Shown in pieces: positions 44,467 through 53,688 of a stretch of DNA of 64,000 nucleotides. The notes beneath the pieces were generated by a model. That model worked only from the letters and a program-made list of their open reading frames with translations. It made no database searches and had not been told where the DNA came from. How positions within the stretch are numbered: the stretch's first letter is position 1; each line of letters starts with the position of its first letter. The position numbers and the translations under genes were made by a program. Source of the DNA: Halarcobacter anaerophilus (GTDB lineage: Bacteria > Campylobacterota > Campylobacteria > Campylobacterales > Arcobacteraceae); NCBI RefSeq assembly GCF_006459125.1, contig NZ_CP041070.1, positions 1,860,001 to 1,924,000 of the forward strand. The letters run 5' to 3'.

Positions 44467-44952
44467 ATGAAATTTAAGTTAAGAGATATAGCAACATCAA
44501 GTACGACCGTTGTATTTTTTATAGTAGGACTAAGCGGTGTTATGCTCTATTTTAAAATATTTGACTCTCAAGTAAAAGAGTTGCATGAGATATTGGGATT
44601 AGCTTTTGTTGCAGCTGCCGTTTTACATGTTTTTGTAAACTGGAAAGCAATGAAAAACTACTTTAAGAAAAAGACTTTTATTAGTACTTCAGTTATTGTT
44701 TTAGCTATAAGTGCTCTATTTATTTCACAAACTTTTAATCAAGGGCAAAACCCTAAAGGTTTAGTTTTAAAAAGTGTAATCAATGCCCCTATAAACACTT
44801 CACTTCAAGTTTTAAATATAGATTATGACAGTGCATTAAAAAAATTGGAAAATAGAAACTATAAAGTAGCAAAAGAAGAGACTATTATGGCAATTGCAAA
44901 AGCAAATAGCATAAGTCCCTTTAAAGTTATTGCAATTATAACTTCTAAATAA
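44467..44952 (+). CDS. DUF4405-type membrane protein
   Basis: A 161-residue protein with three N-terminal helices containing conserved histidines in LHEILGLAFVAAAVLHVFVNW, typical of DUF4405 and suggesting haem binding in the membrane. The rest is a soluble tail with KALENRNYKVAKEE-like helical repeats. A TATAAT lies about 35 bases before the start and TAAGGAG is the ribosome binding site. Function is unknown. Confidence 0.8.
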   Translation: MKFKLRDIATSSTTVVFFIVGLSGVMLYFKIFDSQVKELHEILGLAFVAAAVLHVFVNWKAMKNYFKKKTFISTSVIVLAISALFISQTFNQGQNPKGLVLKSVINAPINTSLQVLNIDYDSALKKLENRNYKVAKEETIMAIAKANSISPFKVIAIITSK

Positions 44953-45016
44953 ATTTTGTAATTAAAAAATCACCCTTTGTTTGATAAAATTCTACAATTT
45001 TAACAAAGGGGTCTTT

Positions 45017-45520
45017 TTGCCGAGAAAAAAATTAAAAAAGATTTTACCGACGCATGAAAAAATAAAAGAGCAGAAACTCTTAAAAATCTTTGGGGACTTT
45101 TTACATAAAAGAGAGATTTGGAGTCTAAGCAGAAAAAAAGTTTTAGGCGGAGTATTTATAGGTATTTTCGTTGCAGCACTTCCTATGCCTTTTCAAATGG
45201 TTTTAGCCTCTTTATTGGCAATAATTTTTAATGTAAACCTGCCTATTAGTTTTGCACTTATTTTTATAAGCAATCCTCTTACAATGCCTTTTATGTTTTA
45301 TATAGAGTATGAAATCGGAAATTTTATATTAAATCCGCCAAATCCGGTGGAGTTTAATTTTGACTCAATGTATGAAAACTTCGATCAAATTGCACTTTCA
45401 TTGTATCTTGGTTCAATAATACTTGGATTAAGTTCGGCTGTTTTTTTAAGAATGCTTGTTAATTTTTTATGGATAAGAACTGTTAGAAAAGATAGAAAAA
45501 CAAATAAGAGATATAAGTGA
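45017..45520 (+). CDS. DUF2062-domain membrane protein
   Basis: A 167-residue DUF2062 protein. It starts MPRKKLKKILPTHEKIKEQK at a TTG (45017) preceded by AAAGGGG; the frame extends upstream to 44981 but without a ribosome binding site. Segments FIGIFVAALPMPFQM and FISNPLTMPFMF are the family hallmarks, with two or three helices. Often linked to envelope lipid or glycan biosynthesis; the role is unproven. The TGA lies in a terminator stem. Confidence 0.85.
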   Translation: MPRKKLKKILPTHEKIKEQKLLKIFGDFLHKREIWSLSRKKVLGGVFIGIFVAALPMPFQMVLASLLAIIFNVNLPISFALIFISNPLTMPFMFYIEYEIGNFILNPPNPVEFNFDSMYENFDQIALSLYLGSIILGLSSAVFLRMLVNFLWIRTVRKDRKTNKRYK

Positions 45521-45538
45521 GAATTACCTCACTTATAT
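45511..45538. terminator. bidirectional terminator between DUF2062 and TOBE genes
   Basis: ATATAAGTGAG (45511-45521) pairs with CTCACTTATAT (45528-45538), an 11-bp stem with a six-base loop. The plus-strand TGA stop at 45518-45520 is inside the left arm. Confidence 0.75.
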
Positions 45539-45540
45539 AA

Positions 45541-45954
45541 TTAGAATACTAAAATAACGCTTGAAGCTTTAAAGATTGCATATGCAATTTCACCCTCTTT
45601 AAAACCTAAATCATCAACCGCATCATTTGTAACAATCGCACAAATTGTATTATCACCTACAGATAATTTAATTTCAGTATTTACTTGCCCTTTAATAAGC
45701 TCTTTAATTTCACCTTTTATAACGTTTCTAGCTGTAGCTTGTAGAACCTCTTTTGAAAGAATCACAGATGATGATTTTATTAAGGTACATATATCTGAAC
45801 CTACTGTTAAATCTAAAGAATCAGTAGCTTCTTTTGTAATTAAAGCCGATATAACAACTCCTGCTGCAACTTCAACTTTAATCTCAGACATAACTTGCCC
45901 TGATTTTACCTCAACAATTTTCCCCGCTAATTCATTTCTTGCACTTGTTTTCAT
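45541..45954 (-). CDS. molybdate-binding tandem TOBE (Mop) protein
   Basis: A 137-residue protein built of two TOBE/Mop domains (about 1-68 and 72-137), each with SARNxLxGxIxEIxxGxVxxEIKxxxG followed by an I-T-x-x-A/D-V strand. It is like ModG, which binds molybdate and tungstate in the cytoplasm as a store or buffer. No other molybdenum genes are next to it. A 263-base non-coding stretch follows to the right. Confidence 0.88.
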   Translation of the reverse strand: MKTSARNELAGKIVEVKSGQVMSEIKVEVAAGVVISALITKEATDSLDLTVGSDICTLIKSSSVILSKEVLQATARNVIKGEIKELIKGQVNTEIKLSVGDNTICAIVTNDAVDDLGFKEGEIAYAIFKASSVILVF

Positions 45955-46193
45955 CCCTACTCCTTTTTTAAATATTGTAATTAATTATAATCCTTAAAAA
46001 CTTAATTACTTATAAAAAATAACTGTAAAATAAGAATTTTCATTATCTACATAAAGCTATAAAGAATCCCTATATAACGCACTTTTAAAGAAAAAGATTT
46101 CCTAAAGTGTTGAAATAATAACCAATTTTAAATTATTTTAATAAATGATATATTTTATATACAGATTTTTAGAAGATTATTTAAAAAAGACGA
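45955..46193. other. AT-rich intergenic stretch right of the TOBE gene
   Basis: Contains the upstream region of the leftward TOBE gene (AAAGGAG before its ATG). No further gene or structured RNA is evident. Confidence 0.4.
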
Positions 46194-46217
46194 GAAAGCT
46201 ATAAAGATATAGCTTTC
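46194..46217 (-). terminator. rny terminator
   Basis: GAAAGCTATA (46194-46203) and TATAGCTTTC (46208-46217) pair over ten bases around a four-base loop. On the minus strand TCGTC and then TTTTTT follow. It starts directly after the rny stop. Confidence 0.75.
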
Positions 46218-47768
46218 CTAACGAGCATAAGATTGAGCTCTAAGCTCTCTTATTACATTTACTTTGATTTCACCTGGATATTGAACTTTTTCTTCAATCT
46301 CTTTAGCTATCTCAGTAGCCAGTAAAATTGCTTCATCATCGTTAACTAACTCTGCTTTTACTATAACTCGGACTTCTCTTCCCGCATTTATTGCATAAGC
46401 ATTTAAAACTCCTGTTTTAGAAGTAGAAATATTTTCAACCTCTTCAACCCTTTTTAGGAAACTCTCTAAAACTTCTCTTCTAGCTCCCGGTCTTGCCGCA
46501 CTTAAAGCATCAGCAGCACATACGGCAGCAGATTCGACGTTTATAGGTTCTTCATGTCCGTGATGGGCATAAATTGCATTTATAACAGTATCAGGTTCAT
46601 CATATCTTCTACAGATCTCTGCACCTAAATCAACATGAGATCCAGGCATTTCATGAGTTAAAGCTTTACCTATATCATGAAGTAATCCCGCTCGTCTGGC
46701 TAAAATTGCATCTCCGCCCATTTGAGCAGCCAAAAGCCCTGCCAAATTTGCTACTTCCAAAGTATGAGCTAAAGCATTTTGTCCGTATGAAGCTCTATAT
46801 CTTAATCTACCTACTAATTTTATAAGTTCAGGATGCATTGACTTGATTCCAAGTTCCATGACTACATCTTCACCCTCTTTTAAGATATTATTGTCAAATT
46901 CTGTTTTAACTTTATTATATATCTCTTCAATTCTTGCAGGTTGGATTCTTCCGTCTTCCAAAAGTTCCTGTATAGTTCTTGTTGCTATTGCACGTCTGTA
47001 AAGATTAAAAGATGAAATTGTAATTGTATTTGGAGTATCGTCAATAATAATATCAACTCCCAGTAACATCTCCAATGCTTTGATATTTCTTCCCTCTTTA
47101 CCGATAATTTTCCCTTTTGTCTCTTCATCATTTAAAGGTAAATTATTTATAAGTCTTTCAGCTGCAAACTCACCTGCGTATCTTGTAACTGCCTGTGCAA
47201 GCATATTATTGATTTCATCTTTGCACTTTTGTTCTGCTAATTTATATTTTTTTCTGAAAATTGATGCGATTTGAGCTCTACTGTCCTCTTTTACTTTTTC
47301 AAGCATTAACTCTTTTGCTTCATCTTCGGTAAGTCCTGAAGCATTTTCCAAAATTTTTATTGCTTGTGAAATTTTTTCTTCATAAGTTTTTTGCTGTCTT
47401 TTTAAGCCGTCTTTGATTGTTGTGATTTTCTCATTTTTTTCAACAATCTGCGCTTTTTCTTCTTTAATAGATTTTAATTCCGATTCCAAATGATGATTTA
47501 ACTCTTTCTCTTTTTTCTCTATTTGAGAGAGCATCTCATCATAATCCCTTTTTGCACTTTTAAATTCTCTGTCATAATCCCTTTTTGCCCTGATTTGAGC
47601 ATCCTTTAAAAGTACTTCCGCTTCATGTTCTATAACTTTTGCTTTTGCTTTTGCTTGTTCAATATAAATCTCAAATTTTTCTTTATAGATTTTCTTTAAA
47701 ACAAACACGGTTATTATTACACTAAGAAGTGCAACAACTAGCCCGACTATTACTAATTCCATATTCAA
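46218..47768 (-). CDS. rny: ribonuclease Y
   Basis: Membrane-anchored endoribonuclease that starts mRNA decay, 516 residues. One N-terminal helix (about 4-25), a long coiled coil (30-190), a KH domain with IIGKEGRNIKALE (GxxG), then an HD domain with LLHDIGKALTHE, and the C-terminal EIKVNVIRELRAQSYAR. All catalytic residues are present. It starts four bases after the stop of the folate gene upstream, so the two are co-transcribed. Confidence 0.95.
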   Translation of the reverse strand: MNMELVIVGLVVALLSVIITVFVLKKIYKEKFEIYIEQAKAKAKVIEHEAEVLLKDAQIRAKRDYDREFKSAKRDYDEMLSQIEKKEKELNHHLESELKSIKEEKAQIVEKNEKITTIKDGLKRQQKTYEEKISQAIKILENASGLTEDEAKELMLEKVKEDSRAQIASIFRKKYKLAEQKCKDEINNMLAQAVTRYAGEFAAERLINNLPLNDEETKGKIIGKEGRNIKALEMLLGVDIIIDDTPNTITISSFNLYRRAIATRTIQELLEDGRIQPARIEEIYNKVKTEFDNNILKEGEDVVMELGIKSMHPELIKLVGRLRYRASYGQNALAHTLEVANLAGLLAAQMGGDAILARRAGLLHDIGKALTHEMPGSHVDLGAEICRRYDEPDTVINAIYAHHGHEEPINVESAAVCAADALSAARPGARREVLESFLKRVEEVENISTSKTGVLNAYAINAGREVRVIVKAELVNDDEAILLATEIAKEIEEKVQYPGEIKVNVIRELRAQSYAR

Positions 47769-47772
47769 AACC

Positions 47773-48312
47773 TTAACTTGTTATTATATAATCAGCTTGA
47801 ATATCGTACTTATCTGTTAGAATTTTGTTCGTTTTGCAAAGCGTTAATTGAGTAAAAACAATAACAGGCTTATAATTTAACCTATAAAAAAACCTATCAT
47901 ACATTCCCTTGCCAAAACCGATTCTTTTGCATACTTTATCAATTCCCACCACAGGAACTACAGCTAAGTCTATTTTTTTATGTATGCTAAAAGAGTTTCT
48001 AGGCTCTTTTATCCCAAATCTTTTGGTTTCTAAAGGTAATCTATACTTTACTAATTTAAAACTGTCCTCAACCATAAAAGGAACGTAGACGTTTTTTTGT
48101 TCCTTTCTTAAATAATTTATCAAAGGAAGTACATCGACTTCCATATCCATAGGAATATACAACAAAATATTTTTCGCATTATATTTGTCAATAATTCTTT
48201 TAATTTTTTCTACTGTTTTTTTCTCTTTGCTAAACTTTAAAAAACGGCTTGTAAATTCTAATCTATTTATACACGATTTTCTAAAATCACCTTTGTGATT
48301 TCTTTCCTCCAT
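47773..48312 (-). CDS. 5-formyltetrahydrofolate cyclo-ligase family protein
   Basis: A 179-residue protein of the 5-FTHF cyclo-ligase fold, which converts 5-formyl-THF to 5,10-methenyl-THF with ATP. The C-terminal motif CKRIGFGKGMYDRFFYRL matches the conserved R-G-x-G-x-G-x-Y-D-R/K ATP site (here GFGKGMYDRF). The N-terminal basic segment is shorter and less conserved than usual. It lies in front of rny. Confidence 0.87.
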   Translation of the reverse strand: MEERNHKGDFRKSCINRLEFTSRFLKFSKEKKTVEKIKRIIDKYNAKNILLYIPMDMEVDVLPLINYLRKEQKNVYVPFMVEDSFKLVKYRLPLETKRFGIKEPRNSFSIHKKIDLAVVPVVGIDKVCKRIGFGKGMYDRFFYRLNYKPVIVFTQLTLCKTNKILTDKYDIQADYIITS

Positions 48313-48372
48313 ATTTAAGCCTTACTTGGGTAAAATTCTTACCTTAAATTATTTTACCAGCAAGGAATTAAA

Positions 48373-48927
48373 ATGCAGTTTAAAAAAATAGCATTTTTCA
48401 TAATTTCAGTTATCTTACTTATTACTGGATGTGACTCGAAAAATGATGAGAATAAAGAGACAATAGAAAAAAAACAGACTAAATTTATTATCTCATCACA
48501 AATAACACCTACTATTACTTTAGAAAAAATCGATAATGGAATTGACTTTAAAGAGTTTAAAGGAAAAGTTGTTTTATTAAACTTTTTTGCTACATGGTGT
48601 CCTCCTTGCAGAGCAGAAATTCCACACTTGAATAATCTTCAAAAAAAGTATAAAGAGAGCTTTGAAGTAATTGCTCTTAATATGGGAGAACAAACGGGCG
48701 GACAAACACCTAAAGAGAAAATAGATGAATTTATACATGAACATTCAATAAGTTATAATGTTTCAAATGAAGAAACAAACTTCAAAATTTCGGATATGAT
48801 AGGTAATATTAAAGTTATTCCTACAATGTTTCTTTATGATACAAAAGGAAAATTAGTCCAAAAATACGTAGGTATAGTTCCCGAAGAGATGATGGAAACA
48901 GATATAAAAAGAGCATTAGGAAAATAA
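48373..48927 (+). CDS. TlpA-like thioredoxin-fold lipoprotein
   Basis: A 184-residue lipoprotein (lipobox LITGC) with a thioredoxin domain at about 55-180. The active site is CPPC in FFATWCPPCRAEIPHL. VIPTMFLYD contains the cis-proline. It would reduce periplasmic disulfides, often for cytochrome c maturation. It lies four bases upstream of ftsY. Confidence 0.9.
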   Translation: MQFKKIAFFIISVILLITGCDSKNDENKETIEKKQTKFIISSQITPTITLEKIDNGIDFKEFKGKVVLLNFFATWCPPCRAEIPHLNNLQKKYKESFEVIALNMGEQTGGQTPKEKIDEFIHEHSISYNVSNEETNFKISDMIGNIKVIPTMFLYDTKGKLVQKYVGIVPEEMMETDIKRALGK

Positions 48928-48930
48928 AAT

Positions 48931-49908
48931 ATGTTTAGTTTTTTTAAAAAAAATGATAAAGAAAAAGAAGAAACACCTTTAGAAGAAGAATCTGAAAATA
49001 AAGAGATACAGCAGACACAAGAAGAGGAAACAAAAGGTTTTTTTACAAAAGCATTATCTAAAACTTTTGAAAATATCAAAGCCGTAGTTCCCCAAAAAAA
49101 AGAGAAAATAGCCTTTGATGAAATAGAAGAGCTTCTAATTGAAGCCGATATGGAGTATGAAATTATAGAAAAGGCAATGGACGGTCTTCCTGATATGATT
49201 ACAAGAAAACAGTTAAGACATAGACTAGTAATGCTTTTTGAACATGCTCCTGATGTAGATTTAACAAACCTTCCAAAACCTTTTGTAAGATTAATTATCG
49301 GCGTAAACGGTGCAGGTAAAACAACAACTATCGCCAAACTTGCCAAAAAATGCAAAAATGAAGGTAAAAGTGTAATTCTTGGAGCAGGTGATACTTTTAG
49401 AGCAGCTGCTATTGAACAGCTTTCTACTTGGGCGCAAAGATTAGATGTGCCGATTATAAAAACAAAACAAGGTCATGATGCAAGTGCAGTTGCATATGAT
49501 ACAATTTCTTCTGCTCTTGCTAAAAATATAGATAATGTAATTATCGATACGGCAGGACGTCTTCAAACTCAAACAAATTTAAGTAATGAATTGAAAAAAA
49601 TCGTAAAAGTCTGCTCTAAAGCTATGGAAAATGCTCCACATCAAAAACTTATGATACTTGACGGAACGCAAGGAAACTCTGCAATTGCACAAGCAAAAGC
49701 CTTTAATGAAATGGTAGGAGTTGACGGAATTATAGTTACAAAGCTAGACGGTACGGCAAAAGGCGGAGCACTATTTTCTATCTCAAATCAACTCGAACTT
49801 CCTATTTTTTACGTGGGAGTCGGTGAAAGTGCCGATGACTTAATAGAATTCAGTCCTGATGAATTTGTAGATAGTCTACTTGATGAAATTTATATAGAAG
49901 AGAAATAA
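48931..49908 (+). CDS. ftsY: signal recognition particle receptor FtsY
   Basis: SRP receptor GTPase of 325 residues. A short acidic N-terminal A domain (about 1-50), the N domain, then G motifs GVNGAGKTTT (G1), ILGAGDTFRAAA (G2), DTAGR (G3) and TKLDG (G4), followed by FYVGVGE. It delivers SRP-ribosome complexes to the membrane. Probably co-transcribed with the TlpA-like gene. Confidence 0.96.
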   Translation: MFSFFKKNDKEKEETPLEEESENKEIQQTQEEETKGFFTKALSKTFENIKAVVPQKKEKIAFDEIEELLIEADMEYEIIEKAMDGLPDMITRKQLRHRLVMLFEHAPDVDLTNLPKPFVRLIIGVNGAGKTTTIAKLAKKCKNEGKSVILGAGDTFRAAAIEQLSTWAQRLDVPIIKTKQGHDASAVAYDTISSALAKNIDNVIIDTAGRLQTQTNLSNELKKIVKVCSKAMENAPHQKLMILDGTQGNSAIAQAKAFNEMVGVDGIIVTKLDGTAKGGALFSISNQLELPIFYVGVGESADDLIEFSPDEFVDSLLDEIYIEEK

Positions 49909-49980
49909 TATAAATAGAATATGCACTTTTTATATTATTTATGTTAAATTTAATATATAAAAAAAGGATATGCATATATT

Positions 49981-50877
49981 TTGAAAATATTTAACTATAT
50001 TATTAATCGATATATTTTTAGTATATTGATTGTTACTGCTATTCTTCTGTCATTTATTTATTATAAATTGAGTTTGATAGATAGAAGTAACAACTTATTA
50101 TCCCAATTAGAAAACGGTCTTGCTACGGCAAGATACCTTTTTGAAGAACAAAAACGTTATGCCTTATCACTCTCTCTTCTTTTATCCCAAGACAAAGAGA
50201 TACAAGAGAGTTTTATAAAAAAAGAGAGGCAAGAGAGTTTTAAAATTGTAAATAAAAAAATAGATCTTCTCAAAAAATTACAAAATAGTGAAATGGATGT
50301 CCAAATACACAATAAAAATCTAAGCACTTATATAAGAAGCTGGGATTTTAGTAAAAAAGATATTCCTTTAGAAACTTTTAGAAAAGGTTTGGTTAAAGTA
50401 AAAAAGCAAATGAAACCTTTAGTTTCAATAGAGTTAGGCAAACGTCTAAATATAAAAGCTATTTCTCCTCTTATTCAAAACAATCAATTTATAGGTTCCC
50501 TAGAAGTTATAATAGGTTTTGATTATTTGGAAAAAGAGTTAAAACAAAAAGGATTTGATACTTTTATTTTATTAAAAAACAAATTCCTTAATATAGCAGA
50601 TACTCTAAAAACAAATCCTAGCTTTAAAGGTTTCACTTTGGTAAATAATCAAAATCAGAATATAGACTCTTTGGAATATTTCAACCTAAAAGAGTTAAAA
50701 GATTACGGATACTTTACAAGCCAACACAAAGCATTTAGTTATTTTTCAATCTACTCTTTGGATAGGGAAAAACTGGGGTATATAATTATCTCTTTGGCAA
50801 ATAAAGACAATATCTTGATAAAATACTCTTATGAAAAAAGAAGAACAGAAGAAAACAGCGGGATTATAATAGAATGA
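49981..50877 (+). CDS. cache-domain membrane sensor protein without kinase
   Basis: A 298-residue protein with one N-terminal helix (about 10-28) and a large periplasmic part resembling a double-cache sensor (AISPLIQNNQFIGSLEVIIGFDYLEKEL is the typical cache strand-loop). There is no HAMP, kinase or cyclase domain. The start is a TTG with AAAAAAAGGAT upstream. The stop overlaps the response regulator ATG by four bases, so it probably feeds the following two-component pair. Confidence 0.7.
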   Translation: MKIFNYIINRYIFSILIVTAILLSFIYYKLSLIDRSNNLLSQLENGLATARYLFEEQKRYALSLSLLLSQDKEIQESFIKKERQESFKIVNKKIDLLKKLQNSEMDVQIHNKNLSTYIRSWDFSKKDIPLETFRKGLVKVKKQMKPLVSIELGKRLNIKAISPLIQNNQFIGSLEVIIGFDYLEKELKQKGFDTFILLKNKFLNIADTLKTNPSFKGFTLVNNQNQNIDSLEYFNLKELKDYGYFTSQHKAFSYFSIYSLDREKLGYIIISLANKDNILIKYSYEKRRTEENSGIIIE

Positions 50878-51542
50878 ATATACTTTTATTAGAAGACGAT
50901 TATGACTATAAAAATAGTATAAAAGAGTATTTGGAAGCTTTAAATTACAGTGTTGATGATTTTGAAAACGGAAGTGAAGCTTATGATGCAATATATGAAA
51001 AAAACTATCATCTGCTTATACTTGATATCAGAGTACCCGGATTAAGCGGATATGAAATCGTAAAAAATTTAAGGGAAAACAAAAATAATATTCCCGTTAT
51101 ATTTATCACTTCCCTTACGGATATAAATAATCTTAGTATGGGATATGAATTAGGTTGTAATGATTATATAAAAAAACCCTTCTCTCCCAAAGAGCTTAAA
51201 TATAGAGTAGAACAGCTAATCAAATCTTTTTATTTTACTCTAAACGAAAATAGAATTAAAATAAACGACGAATTTTCATATGATATTTCAACCATGCAGT
51301 TATACAAAAAAGAAGAGCTTGTAAATCTTACAAAAAAAGAGTTGGAAATAGTCTTTTTACTTATAACAAATAAAAACTGCTATGTAAGTATAGAGCAGCT
51401 GCGATGTGAAGTTTGGAATGAAAAATATATGAATGAAGCCGATATTAGAGTATTTATTAAAAACATAAGAAATAAAACTTCAAAAGATTTTATAGAGACA
51501 AAACGCGGTTTAGGATATAAAATTGCAAGACTTAATCAATAA
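50874..51542 (+). CDS. OmpR-family response regulator
   Basis: A 222-residue regulator. The receiver domain has ED (LLEDDYD), phospho-acceptor aspartate in LLILDIRVPG, then FITS and the lysine of YIKKPF. The C-terminal winged helix ends KTSKDFIETKRGLGYKI. It pairs with the histidine kinase starting 20 bases before its end. The likely target is tsdA, 82 bases past the kinase gene. Confidence 0.9.
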   Translation: MNILLLEDDYDYKNSIKEYLEALNYSVDDFENGSEAYDAIYEKNYHLLILDIRVPGLSGYEIVKNLRENKNNIPVIFITSLTDINNLSMGYELGCNDYIKKPFSPKELKYRVEQLIKSFYFTLNENRIKINDEFSYDISTMQLYKKEELVNLTKKELEIVFLLITNKNCYVSIEQLRCEVWNEKYMNEADIRVFIKNIRNKTSKDFIETKRGLGYKIARLNQ

Positions 51543-52650
51543 AAAACATCTTTTTAAACTATCTTTTGTTTACTCTTTTTTAATAATTATTCTAATTTGC
51601 ATTCCTGCATATTTTTATATGCAAAGTGAGATTCAAAGTTATAAATATAACCAAGCAAGCCAATTAGAACAACAAGGTTTAAATATTCAAAGAGCAATTT
51701 ATGACTTTAACAACTCAAAAAGCGATATTTTTTATTTTCCCAAATCATTTAGTTTTAATGCCTACGTATATGATAAAAACGATAAAATCATCTACTCAAC
51801 CGCAAATAAAATTTTAAACGGAAATAATGCGATTTTAAAAAAATACAGTTTAAACGAGAATCGTTTAAAAGCAAAAACACTTCTTCTAATTAAAGAACTG
51901 AATTTCAAAAAGATTTATTTGAAAATTTCCCTTCTTACTATTAGTATGGGTATATTTGTTTTTATAAGTGCTTATATAATATTAAAACAGACAATAACTC
52001 CTTATAAAAAAGCCAACAGTTATTTAGACAGATTTTTTAATGATGCTATGCATGAGATAAAGACTCCTTTGGGGATTTTACAGTTAAACCTTGAACTTTT
52101 AGAAGAAAAAGATAAAAAAGCAAAAGAGATAAAACGATCTTTAAATGCGGTAAAAACACTTCTACTTACCTACGAAGACATAGAATATATGATGAAACAA
52201 AAAAGAGTTTCATATACAAAAGAGATTGTCGATTTTACTATTTTTCTAAAACAAAGAGTTGATATGTTTGAAAGTTTAGCTGCTTCTAAGAAGATGAAAT
52301 TAAAAAGAGAAATTAAAGATAATATCTTTTTAGAGATAAATAGAGTTGAATTACAAAGAATAATAGACAATACAATATCAAATGCAATAAAATATTCAGA
52401 TGAATCTTCAGAAGTTATAATAAGACTAAACAGTAATAACGAACAGATAATTTTCAGTGTAGAAGATTTTGGGAAAGGTATAAAAGATACAACTAAAATA
52501 TTTAATAGATACCACCGTGAAGAGAGCATTAAAGGTGGATTTGGAATCGGATTAAATATAGTAAAAAACATATGCGAAAAAAACAATATTAAAATAGATG
52601 TTAAATCAAAATTAAAAGAAGGCTCAACGTTTATTTATCTATTCTCTTAA
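51523..52650 (+). CDS. sensor histidine kinase (HisKA)
   Basis: A 375-residue kinase with two membrane helices (about 12-32 and 145-165) and a short periplasmic part of about 110 residues. The phospho-acceptor histidine is in FFNDAMHEIKTPLGILQLNLE. Then come N box IIDNTISNAIKYS, VEDFGKGI and GGFGIGLNIVKNI. There is no HAMP domain. It starts from a TTG inside the response regulator gene. The small sensor region fits a kinase that depends on the separate cache protein upstream. Confidence 0.88.
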   Translation: MQDLINKKHLFKLSFVYSFLIIILICIPAYFYMQSEIQSYKYNQASQLEQQGLNIQRAIYDFNNSKSDIFYFPKSFSFNAYVYDKNDKIIYSTANKILNGNNAILKKYSLNENRLKAKTLLLIKELNFKKIYLKISLLTISMGIFVFISAYIILKQTITPYKKANSYLDRFFNDAMHEIKTPLGILQLNLELLEEKDKKAKEIKRSLNAVKTLLLTYEDIEYMMKQKRVSYTKEIVDFTIFLKQRVDMFESLAASKKMKLKREIKDNIFLEINRVELQRIIDNTISNAIKYSDESSEVIIRLNSNNEQIIFSVEDFGKGIKDTTKIFNRYHREESIKGGFGIGLNIVKNICEKNNIKIDVKSKLKEGSTFIYLFS

Positions 52651-52703
52651 ATTTATCTTAAATTATATATTTAAAAACCAACTTTTAATTTATATTTACT
52701 CGG

Positions 52704-52709
52704 TATAAT
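52704..52709 (+). promoter_or_regulatory. tsdA -10 box
   Basis: TATAAT 24 bases before the start codon; the ribosome binding site TAAGGAG lies six bases before the ATG. It shows that tsdA has its own promoter downstream of the two-component genes. Confidence 0.55.
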
Positions 52710-52732
52710 ACAAAAAAACATAAGGAGATAGA

Positions 52733-53668
52733 ATGAGAACTCTACTTTCAATGCTACTATTGGCAACATTTGCATGTGCAGCTCAAATGCCGACATCTGC
52801 ACCAAAAGAGTATCCGGCGGGAGAACTTGGAAAATTAGTTAAAACAGGTGAAGATATTGTAAACAATACAGATACACATCCGTTAACAAAAGATTTGGTA
52901 GGAAACAAATTACAATGTAAAAGCTGTCACTTAAAAGGTGCCGACGGTAAAGTTGGAACAGGAGAAGGTATATCAAGCTGGATTGGTACAGCTGCAACAT
53001 TCCCTGCATGGTCAAAAAGAGAAAAAACAGTTCAATCACTACAAGATAGATCAAATAACTGTTTTATGAGAAGTATGAACGGTAAAAGACCTATTATCGA
53101 TACTAAAGCTAGTATGGCAATAGCAGCATACATTACTTGGTTATCAACAGGTGTTCCTATGAATATGAATGCTATAGGACCTTGGAGTGAGCATAATACT
53201 AAACTTTATCCGAAAAATGTAAAAAAATTTAATGCGATTCAAAAAAAAGCAACTCATAAAAATTATTTGGCAGGTAAAGATGTATATACTAAAAAATGTG
53301 CTTCATGTCACGGTATGAACGGTGCAGGTATTCCAGGAGCATTCCCTCCGTTATGGGGTAAAGATGCAAACGGTAACTGGCTAAGCTACAATACAGGTGC
53401 CGGTATGAGTAAATTAGACAAAGCAGCAGCTTGGGTACAATCTAATATGCCTCTAGCTCAAGGTGGAAGCCTTTCTGATCAAGATGCAGCAGATGTAGTT
53501 ATCTACATGAATGCACAAGAAAGAGCACCTTTTGATCTTAAAAAAGGATTATTACCAAAAGAAGAGATGGGTTATTATAACTCAATTGTTTTAGAAGAAA
53601 AACATACAGTACAAAGTAATTTCAAAGCTTTAGGTCTTGATTTTAACACAATCAAAAACGGTAAATAG
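52733..53668 (+). CDS. tsdA: thiosulfate dehydrogenase/tetrathionate reductase TsdA
   Basis: Periplasmic dihaem cytochrome c of 311 residues with a signal peptide. Haem sites are CKSCH (62-66) and CASCH (189-193). The NNCFMRSMNGK segment supplies C110, the unusual cysteine ligand of haem 1 that marks TsdA. GNKLQCKSCHL and GEDIVNNT are also family features. TsdA converts thiosulfate to tetrathionate, or the reverse in some Campylobacterota, coupling sulfur compounds to respiration. No TsdB partner follows. Confidence 0.9.
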   Translation: MRTLLSMLLLATFACAAQMPTSAPKEYPAGELGKLVKTGEDIVNNTDTHPLTKDLVGNKLQCKSCHLKGADGKVGTGEGISSWIGTAATFPAWSKREKTVQSLQDRSNNCFMRSMNGKRPIIDTKASMAIAAYITWLSTGVPMNMNAIGPWSEHNTKLYPKNVKKFNAIQKKATHKNYLAGKDVYTKKCASCHGMNGAGIPGAFPPLWGKDANGNWLSYNTGAGMSKLDKAAAWVQSNMPLAQGGSLSDQDAADVVIYMNAQERAPFDLKKGLLPKEEMGYYNSIVLEEKHTVQSNFKALGLDFNTIKNGK

Positions 53669-53688
53669 TAAGCATTAGCTTACTATTT
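53663..53688. terminator. bidirectional terminator between tsdA and the tRNA-editing gene
   Basis: AAATAGTAAGC (53663-53673) pairs with GCTTACTATTT (53678-53688) around a four-base loop. Both stop codons (TAG of tsdA, TAA of the convergent gene) lie in the stem. Confidence 0.8.
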
